Below, in pieces: positions 46,081-59,756 of a DNA stretch of 64,000 bases. Every line of letters begins with the position of its first letter. Within the stretch, counting starts at the first letter, position 1. A model generated the notes under the pieces. The model was not told where the DNA came from, did no database searches, and was given only the letters and a program-made list of their open reading frames with translations. Origin of the DNA: Palaemon carinicauda (Eukaryota; Arthropoda; Malacostraca; Decapoda; Palaemonidae); the NCBI RefSeq assembly GCF_036898095.1, contig NC_090730.1, positions 32,644,761 to 32,708,760 on the forward strand. The letters run 5' to 3'. The position numbers and the translations under genes are program-made.

Positions 46081-47876
46081 AGTAGCTCGTGTCGTGGGGG
46101 GAGTTCCGTCAGGAGCTGCAGAAGGTCCGGGAACCATTCCGCGTGATGCCATAGCGGAGCTACAAGAGTCATGGAGAGATTGACCGATAGTCTGATCTTG
46201 TTGAGCACCCTTCTCATCAGACAAAAAGGTGGGAAGGCGTAAACGTTGATGTTGTCCCATCTCTGCTGAAAGGCATCTTGCCAGAGAGCCTTGGGGTCCG
46301 GGACTGGAGAACAGTACAGGGGCAGCTTGGAGTTCAAGGCTGTCGCGAACAGATCTACTGTCGAGGAACCCCACAAAGTCAGGACTTTGTTGGCTATCTG
46401 AAGATCCAAAGACCACTCGGTACTCACTATCTGCGTCGTTCTGCTCAGACTGTCGGCGAGCACATTCCTCTTGCCTGGAATGAAGAGAGCCGAAAGTGTG
46501 ACCGAGTGGGCTTCGGACCACCTCAGAATCTCTACTGCAAGATGGGATAGCTGTCGAGGAAAGGTACCTCCCTGCTTGTTGATGTAAGCCACCACCGTAG
46601 TGTTGTCGCTCATCACCACTACGGAGTGACCCGCTAGGGTCCATTGGAACTGTTGAAGAGCCAGGAAAACTGCCTTCATTTCTAGCAGGTTGATGTGGAG
46701 GTAATTTTCTGATCCTGACCAGAGGCCTGAGATCCTTTGGTTCAGAATGTGGGCCCCCCACCCTTCTTTTGACGCGTCCGAAAACAGAGTCAATTCTGTT
46801 GGGAGGACGAGAAGATCCACTCCCTTCCGGAGGTTCACGTCGTCCAGCCACCACCGAAGGTCCGTCAGTTCCGTGGGTCCAATAGGGACCCGAAAGTCCG
46901 GAGAATCGGAGCCTTGATTCCACCGGGACTTCAACCGCCATTGTAGGGATTTTATCCTGAGGCGGCCGTTCGGAACTAGACGTGCCAGGGAGGAAAGGTG
47001 ACCTAGAAGACGCAACCACGAATGGGCCAGAAGCTCTTCCCGCCTGAGGAAAGGTTCTGCGACCTTCCTCAGCCTTGCTATCCTGTCGTCCGATGGAAAG
47101 GCTTTGTGGAGATCGGTGTCTAATATCATGCCTAGATATACCAGTCGTTTCGTCGGAAGCAGAGAGGACTTCTCGAGGTTTACCACGACCCCCAGTTCTC
47201 GGCAAACCTCCAGAAACCTGTCTCGGTGTCGAAGAAGGGCCGACTCCGAGTCTGCCAGGACCAGCCAGTCGTCCAGATAACGGAGGAGACGTATGCCGTT
47301 CCTGTGCGCCCAAGACGAAATCAAAGCGAACACTCTGGTGAACATTTGAGGAGCTGTGGAGAGACCGAAACACAGCACCTTGAACTGGTAGATCTTGCTG
47401 TCTAGGCTGAATCTCAAGTACTACCTGGAAGACGGATGGATTGGGATCTGGAAGTACGCGTCCTTCAGATCCAGTGTGCACATGAAGTCTTGCGGTCTCA
47501 CTGCAAGTCTGACCGTGTCTGCTGTCTCCATGCTGAACGAAGTTTGCTTGACAAACTTGTTCAGGACTGAGAGGTCGATGACCGGTCTCCAGCCTCTAGA
47601 CGCCTTCTTTACAAGAAAGAGTCGACTGAAGAAGCCTGGGGAGCCGTCGTCGATCTGGAGAGCATCCTTCTTGAGCATGGTCTCGACTTCTGCCCGAAGG
47701 GCTAACCCCTTTGCCGATCCCATGGCATAGGAGTTCAGCGGCACTGGATTCGCTGTCAGGGGAGGTGGAGATGTCGTGAATAGGACGCGATAACCTTGGC
47801 CGACCACAGAGACCGTCCAAGAATCGGCCCCAAGTTGCTGCCACCTGTGCACGCAACTTTTCAGGCATCCCCCCAC
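46020..47876 (-). pseudogene. DIRS2B reverse transcriptase / RNase H / methyltransferase-like ORF
   Basis: Only the shared TAG at 47421-47423 interrupts it. From 47420 to 46020 the frame is open through YLDDWL, an RNase H with its Asp intact (FSDASKEGWGA) and the methyltransferase-like block. It is therefore better preserved than DIRS2A. Confidence 0.85.
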
Positions 47877-47904
47877 AGGTGGACACGCGGGGGGATCGCC
47901 AATC

Positions 47905-50900
47905 CTAGCACTTGCGGCCTCGGCCGCTGCCTCTAGGATTCTTACCTCCCCTAGAGGACTTGCCGGGCCTTCTGTTCTTGGTTTGAAAGGGCTGCGGCTT
48001 AGACACCTCTGTCTTAGCTACCGGAGCCTGCTTCGATGTCTTGCGAGGCTGCTGTTGCTGTTGAGGTGCCGGAGGCTTGTAGGGCCGAGATGTCAGGGCC
48101 CTCTGGAGGAGAGAATATTGATACGATCTCCTCAACCTCTCGGCTGTTCGTTCCAAATCCTTGGGCTCGAGCAGATCCCTCCCAGTAATGGAGGAGTGCC
48201 TGAGCCTGCAGACGTCCACGGCGGGGACCTTCGTATGGAACCTCTCGGTCACTGCGTCGCGACGCTTGAGGATCAAGTTAGCCCACAGGTTAGCTACCTG
48301 ATGAGCGAGGAACTCGATCGAACGCGTGCCCGAGAGGAAGAAGGTCTCCAAAGCCTTCCTATTGCTCTCCTTGGACAGATTCTCAGAGCGCAAAAGGATG
48401 CCCAGAGATCTCAGCCAAACGTCCAGCCACGAAGTTGCCTGCATGGCGCTCTTCGCGACCTTCTCAAGGTTCAGGATCTCCGACGCCGAGAACGTTACTT
48501 GCCGGGCGGAGAGCTTCTCAAGAGGAGTTCCCCTGGTCAGCTCTTCCACGGAATGGTGGAGCGGAAGGGCCATACTGGACTCCCCCATGATCTCAAAGTA
48601 CCTCCTCTGATGTACTCGAGGAGGTGGGAGGAGTTTGAACCCGGCAGAAGAACGACCGGAGGAGGAGAGCTCGTAGAGCTGGGCTTCGACTCTCTCCCTG
48701 GCCCCTTTCACCCCTTTGGACCAAGGCAAAGCTGCGCTGGACTTGGGGGCTTCTGGGTGCCAAAGACTTCGTCTAGCACCGTGTCCTTGCCCTGACGAGG
48801 GGCAGTCTCCGGGTCCTTAAACTTGTTGAGCTGCCTCATCAAGCTTAGGACCTGCCAGAAAGAGTGCTCCGACTCGAACTGGTCTCCTCCTTGCGGACTG
48901 GCAGCTAAGTCTCCGGTCCCAAAAGGCTCATCTTGGGGAGAAACATGGACGTCCTCCTGGGGTTTAGTTGGCTCTGGGCGTATCCTGGATGACAATTTAG
49001 GAACCGTCTTGGAGTCCTTGGGCTCCCTCCTAGGAGGAAAACAGACTCCAGTAAAGAGGTCCGGGAGGGGGCATCCTCGCGAGCAGCTTCTCTCCGAAGA
49101 GGAGGGGTTCCTCCCATTGGTGCCGTGGGAGATTACCCTGCCTCGCTGGACTCTCCTGAGGAAGGAGATAACACGTCTTTAGGAGAAGGAGAAACAGCAC
49201 GCGTAGGAGAAGGCGTAGGAGTCCTCCTAACCGACCTCTTGGGAGCCAACTTCACCCGAGGAGAAGTCACCACGAAGTCCACTCCTCTCCTCCTCTTCAG
49301 CGGGGGAGAGCCTGCCGTTGGTTTAAGTCCCATATCAACGAGGGTAGGCTTCACAGCCTGGACCACCGCGTTCATAATGTGACGGAACCAAGGCTGGCGA
49401 GTAACTGACACAGTGTCAGTTATTCCCACTGGAGGGAAGGGGATCTCCTGATCCTTCGGAGTGGACACCACGGGGCCTGCCTGAAAAGAAGAAGAGGAAA
49501 GAGAGTGTTGCATGGACCTCTCCGTAGATCCTTCCTGGTCCTGGTGAGAAAACCTACGCTTGCGCGAAGGCGATCCAGAGACTGCTCTGGAAGTCCGTGT
49601 CCCTGTCAGTTGGTCGCGCTGATGTTCCCTGCGGAAATGGGAATCGCGACGGTCTTCACGCGAAAAAGCATTCAAGGAATCGCGCACGGGCGATTTCCGA
49701 AGCGCGGGCGCATTGCCGCGTGGGGAAGAATGCGAGTGGGCGCGTACGCTCACGGGCGAGGGGGCGCGTACGCTCATGGGCGAGTAGGCGAAAGGGCACG
49801 ATGGCGCGTCGGCGAGGGAACGCGTTGGCGCGCACATGAAGGAGCACGAGACCGCGCGGGCGGAGGTGTGCGCTGAGCGCTAGGCAATCGATGGTGGCGC
49901 GTAGGAGAACGCGAAAGAAGTCGCGAACGACTTGCCGAGCGTTTGCCAGGCGAGGAGTGCTAGCGCGTCGGAGCACGCTGGCGCGATGGCGAGCGATGTC
50001 GCGTGCGTTCAGGAGAACGAAGGCGCGAACCACAAACAGGCGATTTATCGCGCCGCCGAGTCGTAGGCCTGGGACGATCAGGCTGGGAAGGGCGAGGACG
50101 CTCAGGAGAGCGCTTGCGCACAGGTGAGTGATTGCGTGAACGCGCAGGAGAACGTTGGCGCGCAGCAAGGTTTCCGCGCACATCTGAAGAGGTGGAAGAA
50201 CGCGCAGGCGAATGCTCGCGAACATTAGCTGTAGCTCGCTGTTGCGCCGGAGCAGAAGGGCGCACAGGGGCGCGCGGGCGAGGTAGCCGGTTAGTACCCT
50301 TGCCTAAGTCCAGATCAGGCGATCGTGGACGAGATGATGAACGGTGTCGCACAACAGGCACAGGTTGATCAATAGCGCGGCTGCGCAAAGGAGAACGATG
50401 GCGCTCAGGAGAACGAGGGCGCTCAATGCGCACATCAGGAATACGAGGGCGCTGCTTCGCAGGAGACCTACGAGAAGGCGAGCACTGGCGAGCTGGTGAT
50501 CGCTGCCGCGCAGGGGAGCGCTGCCGAACAGGAGGGCACTGGCGAGTTAAGTCCGAAGACTTTGACTCTGGAGAGCGCTTGAGCGCTACTGCACGCGAAC
50601 GCGCAGGGGAACCCTTAAGCGCAAGGGACTTACCCACACCGTGGGTAGAGTCCATTAACCCCGAAGGGATCTGTGCCTGTTGGATAACAGGATGAGAATG
50701 CTCCCAAACTGCATCTGCGGCCAGGAACGGAGAAGGCAGGTCGGAAGGTCTGGCAGGCGTAGGGGATCGCGAACGATCCGCGGAGAGGTCAAGGGGCGCT
50801 GCTGTGACAGGCTGCTCCTGACGGGGAGGCTCCTCCTTCGGGGGAGGATCAGGAGAGGACGACCCAAAGAGGCGCCTCCTAACTCCTTTATAGGGAGGAG

Positions 50901-51750
50901 GAAGCCCTCTGCTGCGAAGAGGCCTACGGGCCTTACGTCGAATACGACCACGAGGAAGGGCGTCCGGGTCAACAGTCCTCCGAAGAGGAGTCTCTGTCAG
51001 CGCACTCCCCCGAGAGGAATAGCCGCCTGCAGGAGAGACAGTGGGACTCACCTCCCCCCTCGGAGGATCTTCGGAGGGAGGAGGAGGGCCATCAGCAACG
51101 TCCGCAACTGGAGCATTAACAAGGGTTTGACCAGACCCGTCGGAAGGGTCGGCCAAAACAGTGTCGACAAAATCCGAAGGGAATACCTTCGGTATTACGG
51201 GCAACTGTTTGACCGCAGCCCCCAATTGGATCAGGTCAAACAGGGCTTCCTTGGAGGGCGTGCCCTTAAGCCCCAAGGAAGCCCAAAGCTGAAACAAATC
51301 ATCATTAGCAACAGTTTGGTCAAATTCCTCAAAATCCAAATTATCCTCCCCCGGAGGAGAAGAGGGAGCTGCCACGCTAAGGGAGGCAACGCCCTCTCCC
51401 GCACCCCGAGGTCGGGAAACATCACTAGGGCCTGCGCTACCACTCGGCAGCCTCTCAGGAGAGACCGCTCGAGCGGGAGCTTCGGGGGAGATTCGGGCGG
51501 CGGAAGAGGAGTCCTTGGAGCCCTCCTTCTTCAAGGTTGCCCCTGAAGGAGAACGGTCTCTATTAGACTTCTTACGCCGGCGGCCGAACTTCTCCCACTG
51601 GGAGGCAGACCACTCCCTGCATTCACCACACATATTCTCATTATCACACCGTCGGCCTTGGCACTGCGGGCAAAGGGTGTGAGGATCGGTGTCCTCCGCT
51701 GACATAAAGGTCCCACAAGGCTGGCCAGCGAGTCCAGGGCACTTGCGCAT
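47905..51750 (-). pseudogene. DIRS2B gag-like ORF, multiply frameshifted
   Basis: True ATG at 51750. Same layout as copy A: Cys-rich finger, Ser/Arg repeats to 49960, then segments in other frames (about 49700-49133, 48995-48708, 48729-47905). A nonsense change near 49133 (GATAACC in copy A, GATTACC here) is private to this copy. Confidence 0.7.
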
Positions 51751-52070
51751 AACGATGACAAAAGGACGAGGCCAACTTCCAAGCACACAGCACTAGAAAA
51801 AGACAAAAGAAAATTAAGGCTGTCATTAACGAGGATGAAAAACTGCAACGTCTGTCTTCGTCCAAGCCAAAAAGTGAAGTGAGACAACTCACAGGTGTGT
51901 GTGTGGGGGGGGGGGGGGGGGGGTTAGCAAGCTACCCCTTCCCTACCCCCGGCTAACTAGCGGGGGGTAGTTAACCCTCGTTAAAATCTTAATGGCTCGT
52001 CATTTCAGCTACACTGAAAAGTAAACCCTATGTAAATAGCGTGGTTTGTATTTCGGTTACGGAACAAAAA

Positions 52071-52770
52071 TATATTAGGTTGAGAATCAATCTAAAGCTT
52101 ATGAAAATGAGAATTGTATTTACAGGGGTACTAACAGATGTTTAAGAAATAGTTGACCCTGACAACAATAGTGCACTGCTCTAAAATATGGACTGGGAAT
52201 ATAGAAAAGAACTGGCATGAATGTGTGCAGTGGAAATGAATTACTTGAGAGAAGCACATGACTGTTGTAAGTTTGTACAGTACAAATTGAGTAAAAAGCA
52301 GAATGAAGGGGATGCAATGGACACTAAGGTGCTGCTTTAATACCAAAATGCATATTCTTTATACATTGAAATGAAAAGGGATGCAATTTGGGGGAATGCC
52401 AAAATTGTAAATTAAGTTCACTGCTAGCCATCTACTTTGGGCAGCCTTTTCTTGGTCATTGTATTTGGTAAGCAAAAATGGATAAACTGTTTCATTAATC
52501 AGACATCACATTCTCACCATACCTTACCTGGACAATATTTGTGGCAGTGTACCATTCATGTATAACATTTAAGAAGCAGTCCCAGACTAAAATCTGTTGT
52601 AAACATTCCCCTCTGCTTTATAAGGGCTTGGGACCTTCTAACATTTTAAAATGGAATGTTTCCACGTTAAAATGTTAGGCAGCATTAAAATGCTTTTTTT
52701 TTTTTTTTTGTGGTGGATAGATGAACTTCAGATTTAGCTTGTTGGCCAACTGGGGGATGGATGAATGTTG
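52071..52770. other. Spacer downstream of the copy B gene
   Basis: Counterpart of 22999-23696, including the exon-1-like relic at about 52503-52562. No gene. Confidence 0.5.
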
Positions 52771-55700
52771 CTATTTCTTTTTTGCACTCCGCTTTGCGGC
52801 CATCTGGGCTCGCCACTCCTCGTATGAGATATCCGAAGTCTCCCTGCAGAACCAGTTCCCAAAATACTGGGTGTGGCCATCTGGGTTCCGCTCTTTGCCA
52901 CACTTACGGCAAGTCCACTTCTCCTTCACACGCACATATCGTTTACACGCTATTCCGGCGGCTTCTTTCCGACGTATCTTGTTCTGGTAACACTTCGTTG
53001 ACCTAGGGATATTAGACTGCGAAGTGGTACCAGAAACAAATTGTAGTTGTCCAGCCGGGTTGCCGTAAAGAAGAGGATAGACACCAGCTGATGAGGAGGA
53101 GGCAATGGGAGCAGGAACTAGAGGTACGAGACCAGCAGTTGAGTAGGAGGCTTGCAGGGCAGGAAGCAGAGGCACGAAACCAGATGTTGAAGCATAGGTG
53201 TTGGGGGCCGGAAGTAGAGTAACCAGGTTAGGTGTTGAGCCGTAGGTGCTGGAGGCTGGAAGAAGAGGAACGAAACCAGTTGTTGAGGAAGATGTGGTCG
53301 GGGTCGGAAGCAAAGGAACGAGTCCAGTAGTTGAGCTGGGAGTGGGAAGCATACGAACAATACCAGGCGATGAAAAGGCAGCGGTCGGGGCAGGAAGTAT
53401 AGGAGCCAAACGTCTAATGTTGGCCTGGCCTGTAGTAATTCTTGGCAGCGTGTGCACGAACGGCTGCGCCAAGGTCTGTGCGGGCATTCTTTCTAGTTTG
53501 GTTTTGGGTTTCAGGATTGGTGCAGTGGTATCCAGTTTGGGCTTGGGAACTGTAATTCCCTGCTGCAAGACCTGGTTTTCTTGGAGCTTGGATTTCTTGT
53601 TGTACCTATAGAATGACACAGACCCAAATTCATGAAGGCAATAATGTTCATCTACACAGAAATACAATAACAAATATAGTACAACAAATTGTTGCTATAT
53701 GTAGGTATGTTTGTACAACTCTAGGCCAATAATGAATAGAAATAAACTTTCGCTCACTTACCACTGACCCAGAGTAGTCTGGTTGATGTCAAATAACTGT
53801 ATCCTTATTTTACCCATAACGTAGCTGTTATCGAGCACCTTATGCCTGATGCCCCGGTATGCACGGCAGACTTGAGTCCACCGGTGAATGGTGGTATTCT
53901 TTTTCCGTGTCGGCGACGGGTACTTGGCGCACAGTTTGGTTATGAGGCTCTCTACGTAGCGGTTGGAGTTTGGCCATTGTGCTGGCCCTGAATTTTGGCC
54001 ACCAAAACATCTGCAACAAAATAAGATAAGTCTATATAGCATTTTTTCTATCTATGAAATTGAATTTTATTTACATATCAATTATGGACTCTTTGTTAAT
54101 AAATGGTACGAGTGAACCACCAACCTTTGGGAGCTTATGGCACCAGGAGCCACGGGGGACTTAGAAGCCTTGAACCTGCCTGATGGTTTCATCTTGTGAC
54201 GAGGCGAGAAGAGGGTGGGCCTGCGATCCATGTCGTCCAGGTTTTGCCACAATTTGACAATCTCTTCCGCCTGGTCATTTGTGAGAGGACCTGTCTGGCT
54301 TTTCAAGGAAAATAGAAACCGAGCCAGATCCTCAACACGACTGCATCCCGCCACATTGTACTGGTCAACAGATTCCTGAATAAAAAACATTCCCTGCTAT
54401 AATGTTAATAGGCATAAAGTGTAGTGTATAAATATGTAACAAATGATATTTATATCTTGATATTTGCGGTGTAATTTACCTTTGAGGAGTCATGATAAGT
54501 AGGTGTTTCACCACCAGTGGAAGTACTAGGTATGGCTTGTGGTGAAGACGGAGGAACCAGCGTTGTAGCTGAAGATGGCTCGATATCAGTAATAAGAGTG
54601 GGTTTGCTGCTGGTTTGGGATGCTGAGTCCTCGTCATGGGTATATCCCAGCATACTGGACTTGTCCACAGGTTCCTGAATAAAGACATTCCATGAAATAA
54701 AGTCAAAACAAGACACATAAAACACTAAGTAATAGTTATGTCAAGAAATAGTATCAGGATATATGTAGTCTAATTCACCTCTTGGGAGTCATGATGTGCC
54801 GTTGTGTCTCCCCCAGAAGAAGTACTCGGGCTGTCGTGTGGTGGACTCGGAGAAACCAGCCCTGCCATTCCAGACGCCTCTTTAAAAGGACTCTTAAAGA
54901 GTTTGCGTTTGACGGCAGATTCCTGAATAAAACATTCCATGTAATAATGTTAAAACGGACACCTAAAATACTGTTACCTATAATTATTTAAAGATATATT
55001 ATCATGATATAGGTGGTCTAATTTACCTTTGGGGAGTCGTGAAATGTTGTCGTCTCACCACCTGTGCCATCATCAGTCAGTAATGCCTGCCTGTTTGATG
55101 TAAACGGCGCGCTGTCAGGACTCTTGAAGAGTCTACGTTTGATGCTGGATTTTCTTGTTCGATGCTCCAGATCATACGTAGAGAGGGTCTTGTCATTTGC
55201 GCCACTATCAGGCTCGTAATAACCCTCATCTTCTTCATTCGAAAAGTCTTCCAGATCACGCGCCTCCTCGCTGTCAGGGTCCAACGTCAGATCTTGAAGA
55301 TCCTCGCCTGTTTGGTTGTAAAGGTATTCTATACCTATGAGTTCACCTGGAAAAAACAAAATACTTTCACTGAGAGGTCTACATCTGAAAATTGCCCAAC
55401 TCTGTTATCATACGACAAAAGGGCTATGTGACATAACCATGGTAATATGAAACAAATGACAGTTTAAGTTGAATATTATTTTTAAGCATTTCTTTCTTGT
55501 TGGCCCTTTTCTTAGTTTCTTAAGAAATTATTTTTGGATAGTCTTAAAACATTCCATAAATTACATACAGTGCTGGTTTCATTTACCCCCTTTCTACTGT
55601 ACAGTACTTAAGAAGTGTATGTTGTATAACAATGATATAACATAATGACCTGTGTATTGACGAGGAGCACAGTACAAGGGGTGGATCGGCTTCCCAAAGA

Positions 55701-58700
55701 CTCTGTTGCTGAGGTCATTAGTGGCCGCCTTCAGCAGGCCACTGTAGAGTTCCCTAGAGGTGGAATAGGGAGACACATCCATCTCTACCGCAACATTAGC
55801 CCTGTCCTCGTTCCAACGTGACAGGCCCTCCAGCAGGTATGCCTGAAAGTGCATACCGCTTGCAGTCGTTCCTGGAAATAAACGTAACAGTATTAATCTT
55901 CAAGTACGTTTATTTATTTATGCGTACAACTCTCTATTCTATACATATTTTTAAATTCAGGGATGTGTAAATGTTTCAAATACTGTACAGTTACCTGGTA
56001 TGAACCGGTTCAGGTGGAGGTGGAAAGACTCCAGAGATGTGGAATCTCTAGCACATCTCAAGACAGGCAATACAATGCCGCCTTTCCGCAGCTTGCCCAT
56101 CTCCGTGTACAAAGAGATCCCCTCTGGATCCTGTATGCAGGCCACGTGACGTTTCTGAGATGCCCAAATGTCCCAGATGCGGTCAGCGTCCAGCAGCGGA
56201 ACACCCAGCGTGTCCCGGCCCTGATCGCCGCTCAAGGCCTCCAGTAACTCATCAATCAAATGGGTAGTCTCCTCTACACCACGTGTCCTGTGTCGGCAGT
56301 GGAGGGCCAGTTCATTCCGTGTGATACGATCCCACACGTCATAGTCGGAGGGAACCCGAATCTTCTGTTCCAGGAGCTCGGCACGCTTGGCTTGTTTCAG
56401 ACGTTTAATGTCCTCAGCGCTCCACTTGAATATGCAGGCCGAGAGTCGGCTCATGAATAAGCTGTACAGCGGGTGGGAGTCGGTGGTGACACCAGCCGCG
56501 AAGCGTCTCATGAAATGCCAAACGTCGAGCCTGATTCTCAGGTCTGGCCATTCCTTGAACATGCTCCGCATGGCCGACTTCTTTCCACAGCAGTCTCGGT
56601 CCACATATAGAGTGTGCGGCGGAGTGACACCTGCATCCTTGTACCTACGTATGATGCCCTTTACCATGGGTTCTATGCCGTAACCCTCGCTAGCAGTAAG
56701 GACACTCATTAGCACCTGACCGTATTCGTTGCCAATATTAGTGGCCCACGATGCAGTCCGAGCGCTGTGGCCTCCCAGTTTCTTCACCACCTTGAACAGC
56801 TCAAAACAAGTAATTATAAATAAATGGAAATGTTAATAACTATAACATTCTCTGAAAAATATTTGATTATATACTGTATTTTAAATAATTGGAAATGTTA
56901 ATAATTATAACATTCTCCAAAAAATATTTCATTATATACTGTACTGAGAGTACTGCCGTATCTATTCATAATTATCAGTATTAACTAAATAGCAATAATG
57001 TTTAAGTAATAAAATCTATTAGTATCTAAAAATAGAAATAACAATAGCTAATAATAGTACTTTACAGTTCTAAATTCTAGAATACTATTGTATTTACCTT
57101 CTTGGTGGAATCCATCTTCAGTATGTTCCCAAAGACAGAGGTTATACTGGCCTTGACCTCGTCTAGCCTTGTGATGACATCGTTAGAGTACACCGTCAGT
57201 AGCCAGCCCGCGCGAGGAAGTTCAGGCATGGCAGGGGGGTCCGTGGGTTTCGGCACAACAACAGAGTTCTTGGCAGCGGCATCCATGATGGTTACACAGT
57301 CGGTCATGTAGTTATTGACCCTCACATGCCATGCCACAGTGTGCTCCTCCACCAGCTTCTTGCGTATCTGGGTGACGCTGTTCCCTAGTCCACGCTGCCG
57401 CATTAGTATTGCCACCCGCTGGTCGCAGGCATAGCTGTAAGTCAAGAGAACAGGGAACCGGCCACGGTGTCCCACGTCCAATTGGCGAGTGATGGCGCCA
57501 CTCCAGCTGATCAATTTGCCCTTGCACCGACCACACTCCAGATATTCAGCAGCCAAGTTGTAATAGCCATCAATATCCAGAACTTGGCGTACTCGGGGGT
57601 AGATCCCAGCGGAGGTCAGCTGATGGCCCTCGCAGAATGAATTTGGACAGGCCAGACGTACCTTCCATAGTTTACGAGGCATCCACAGCAACAGGCGTGT
57701 TGCAAAGTAGCTGTCCGGTTGAGGTAATTGGGTGGGTATCAGAGACGGCTCGGGGGGAGACCACCAAAGCTTGTTCACACGCTCCCAGGCGAGCTCCGGC
57801 TTCCCTCTGTTAGACACCTTGAACAGCGCCCGGGAAATCCATTGATGGTCAGCCTTGGGTAATGTCTTCTTCCATCCCTCTGGCAGTACCACATCTGTTG
57901 ATTAATTGTTTTGTTAAATTTGAATATAAATACAAATATATATTTAGAGTCAGGACAAAATATATAGACAATGATTTACACTCATATCATTACATGAGAA
58001 TAATAGTTGCATTATAGTACAAAGAATAGCTTGTATCGCACCATCAACGTGACTCTGTGCTTGTGAAACTGTGATGGGGTTGCCCTGGCTGCTAGTAGAT
58101 TCATACAGCTCAACACCTGTCACCAGGTCTTCATCATCAATATCATCACTTGGACTTGCCGTTGCTGGAAAAAGATGATAAACAATGAATAACAATTTTA
58201 TGTTGAGTAATAAATGATAACATGAGTGATTTCTCGGCACAGTACAATATATGGGATTTTCAACGAAAAATTGTTTTTTCGTGTACTTAATTAAATACTG
58301 TATTAATACATATTTAGCATTCAGACATGGAAAAATTTGGAATTTAATATTCTACATACTGTACATTTACTTTAAGAACAAAAACTTCTATATGAAAATC
58401 ATGGGCGATAATTGATAACTTATGAGTGTTCTGAATTGTCAGCCATCATATTGTCACCATACCTTACCTGGACACTTTGCCTTTGTTGGTGTACCCTTCA
58501 TCTTCTTAGTTTTGCCCTTCGTACTGGGGGACGAGAGAGTCTTGCCCACCAGTAGCGAGGACTGCCCAGGTGCCGATGGATTGACATCGTCAATGCGCTT
58601 CCTCTTCCCAGACGTTGATGGTTGGGCACTGTCAGATGGTGTCTTGCTACTTTTGCTACTGAGCGATGGTTTGACAGCAGTCTTTTTCTTACGGGAGAGT

Positions 58701-59110
58701 CTTTCCTTCTCCTCTAACGCGACAGCCTCCTTGCCTTCATCAAAGGACAACATGTATTCCCTGAATGAAAACTTGTTTTGGCTAAGAGGCGCATTAGTTT
58801 CCCCCTCCGACCGCAGGCAGTCTACCATCCAGGCAGCATAACCCAATCCATTCTCCAGCATCCACTTAAAAGTCTGACCCCTGTAGATGCCAAACTGTAG
58901 CCTGTAGTGACCCAACACAGTGATACGGTCGTTGACGTTACCCCCAACTTTACGGACCGCATCAACTGCGTTCTTCTCTACAGTTTCGGCAGGCAGACAA
59001 GCTGGAGTAGAGCCCTGATTATTTTTGGAAGACACACGTCGAGCCTCTCGACTGTACCCCAACACCAGGGTACCATTACCCAATCTTTTGAAAGTAGGTT
59101 TGGCATCCAT
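52771..59110 (-). CDS. Copy B: 11-exon DUF6729-like / DDE-transposase-like gene, intact
   Basis: Exons: 59110-58468, 58164-58042, 57894-57098, 56799-55995, 55871-55650, 55346-55027, 54922-54779, 54674-54480, 54375-54125, 54010-53762, 53605-52771. All phases and splice dinucleotides match copy A, and the joined frame of about 1,527 residues is open. By eye four residues differ from copy A: Ala/Ser in exon 1, Arg/Gln in exon 3, Glu/Asp in exon 6 and Lys/Thr in exon 9; about five silent changes were also noticed. The intron between exons 6 and 7 is short here because the TTAA element is absent. The MULE sits about 300 bp upstream of the ATG. Confidence 0.8.
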
Positions 59111-59412
59111 ATCTGCAAGGAAATAGTAGTTTTAGAATACAGCAATAACTGCTTAGTGGAAAAGGAAGTAATTTTAGTGCAGGTTGTGATGAACATGTCA
59201 CCTTTCAAGCCCAATTTCTCAAAACAGGAACTTATCATAGAGAAACTGCTACTGCTGTACATTCTTGATTGAACAATTTTTGCTTTTCAAACATCAAAAG
59301 GTTTGGGAATTTAATATCCTACAAGCTGTACATTCATTTTACAAAAATGCAAACAATAAAAATTGCTTATACTGTACATTCTTTTTGGATGATAAATTTT
59401 TGCTATTCAAAT

Positions 59413-59541
59413 GAATTACGGTCATTTCGCCCACATGTCAATTCGCCCACAAGTCAATTCGCCCACAGGTCAATTCGCCCACAAGTCAATTCGCCCACAT
59501 ATAAGAGTCAATTCGCCCACATATAAGAGTCAATTCGCCCA
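59413..59541 (+). repeat. MULE left terminal inverted repeat, modular
   Basis: Starts GAATTACGGTCATTTCGCCC. Then six further AATTCGCCCACA modules follow, spaced 16-17 bp and later about 24 bp where ATATAAGAGT is inserted. Confidence 0.9.
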
Positions 59542-59561
59542 CATATATTTAAAAAAAGAAA

Positions 59562-59756
59562 TCCCATATAAAGAATTCCGTTCATTTTGTTGATATATTG
59601 TGCAAACGTACTCCTCAGCCTAATATTATGGTGAGCTTTGATGTAAGAAGTTTATTTACTTGTGTACCTATTAATGATGTCTTGGAAATTAAGGAAAGCT
59701 ATGATGTTGATTCGATTCTCACTAACCTCAGTGCTCATTTTTATCATGTTATGTAA
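59562..59756 (+). pseudogene. Penelope-like element reverse transcriptase fragment
   Basis: Plus-strand frame of about 64 codons ending at TAA (59754-59756). It contains KNSVHFVDIL and VSFDVRSLFTCVPINDVLEI, which matches the pattern (I/V)SFDV.SLFTNVP seen in RTs of Penelope-like elements. The rest of the RT, including the catalytic YVDD-type motif, is absent. It lies just inside the MULE left end, on the strand opposite to the transposase, so it was carried with the MULE or inserted into it. Confidence 0.65.

Larger units (their letters stand above)
44142..52070 (-). mobile_element. DIRS2B: copy B of the second DIRS element
   Basis: Terminal repeats at about 44142-44350 and 51880-52070, internal complementary region at 44401-44503. 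It shares with DIRS2A the gag frameshifts, the RT TAG and the recombinase frameshift. It is 18 bp shorter in the RQRSPA repeats and 30 bp shorter in another gag minisatellite, and has a longer poly-G in the right terminal repeat. Confidence 0.88.

Noticed and set aside
59413..59541. CRISPR-like regularly spaced short repeats
   Set aside because: The genome is eukaryotic, the modules recur inverted at the other end of a transposon, and the spacers are not unique sequences of constant length.
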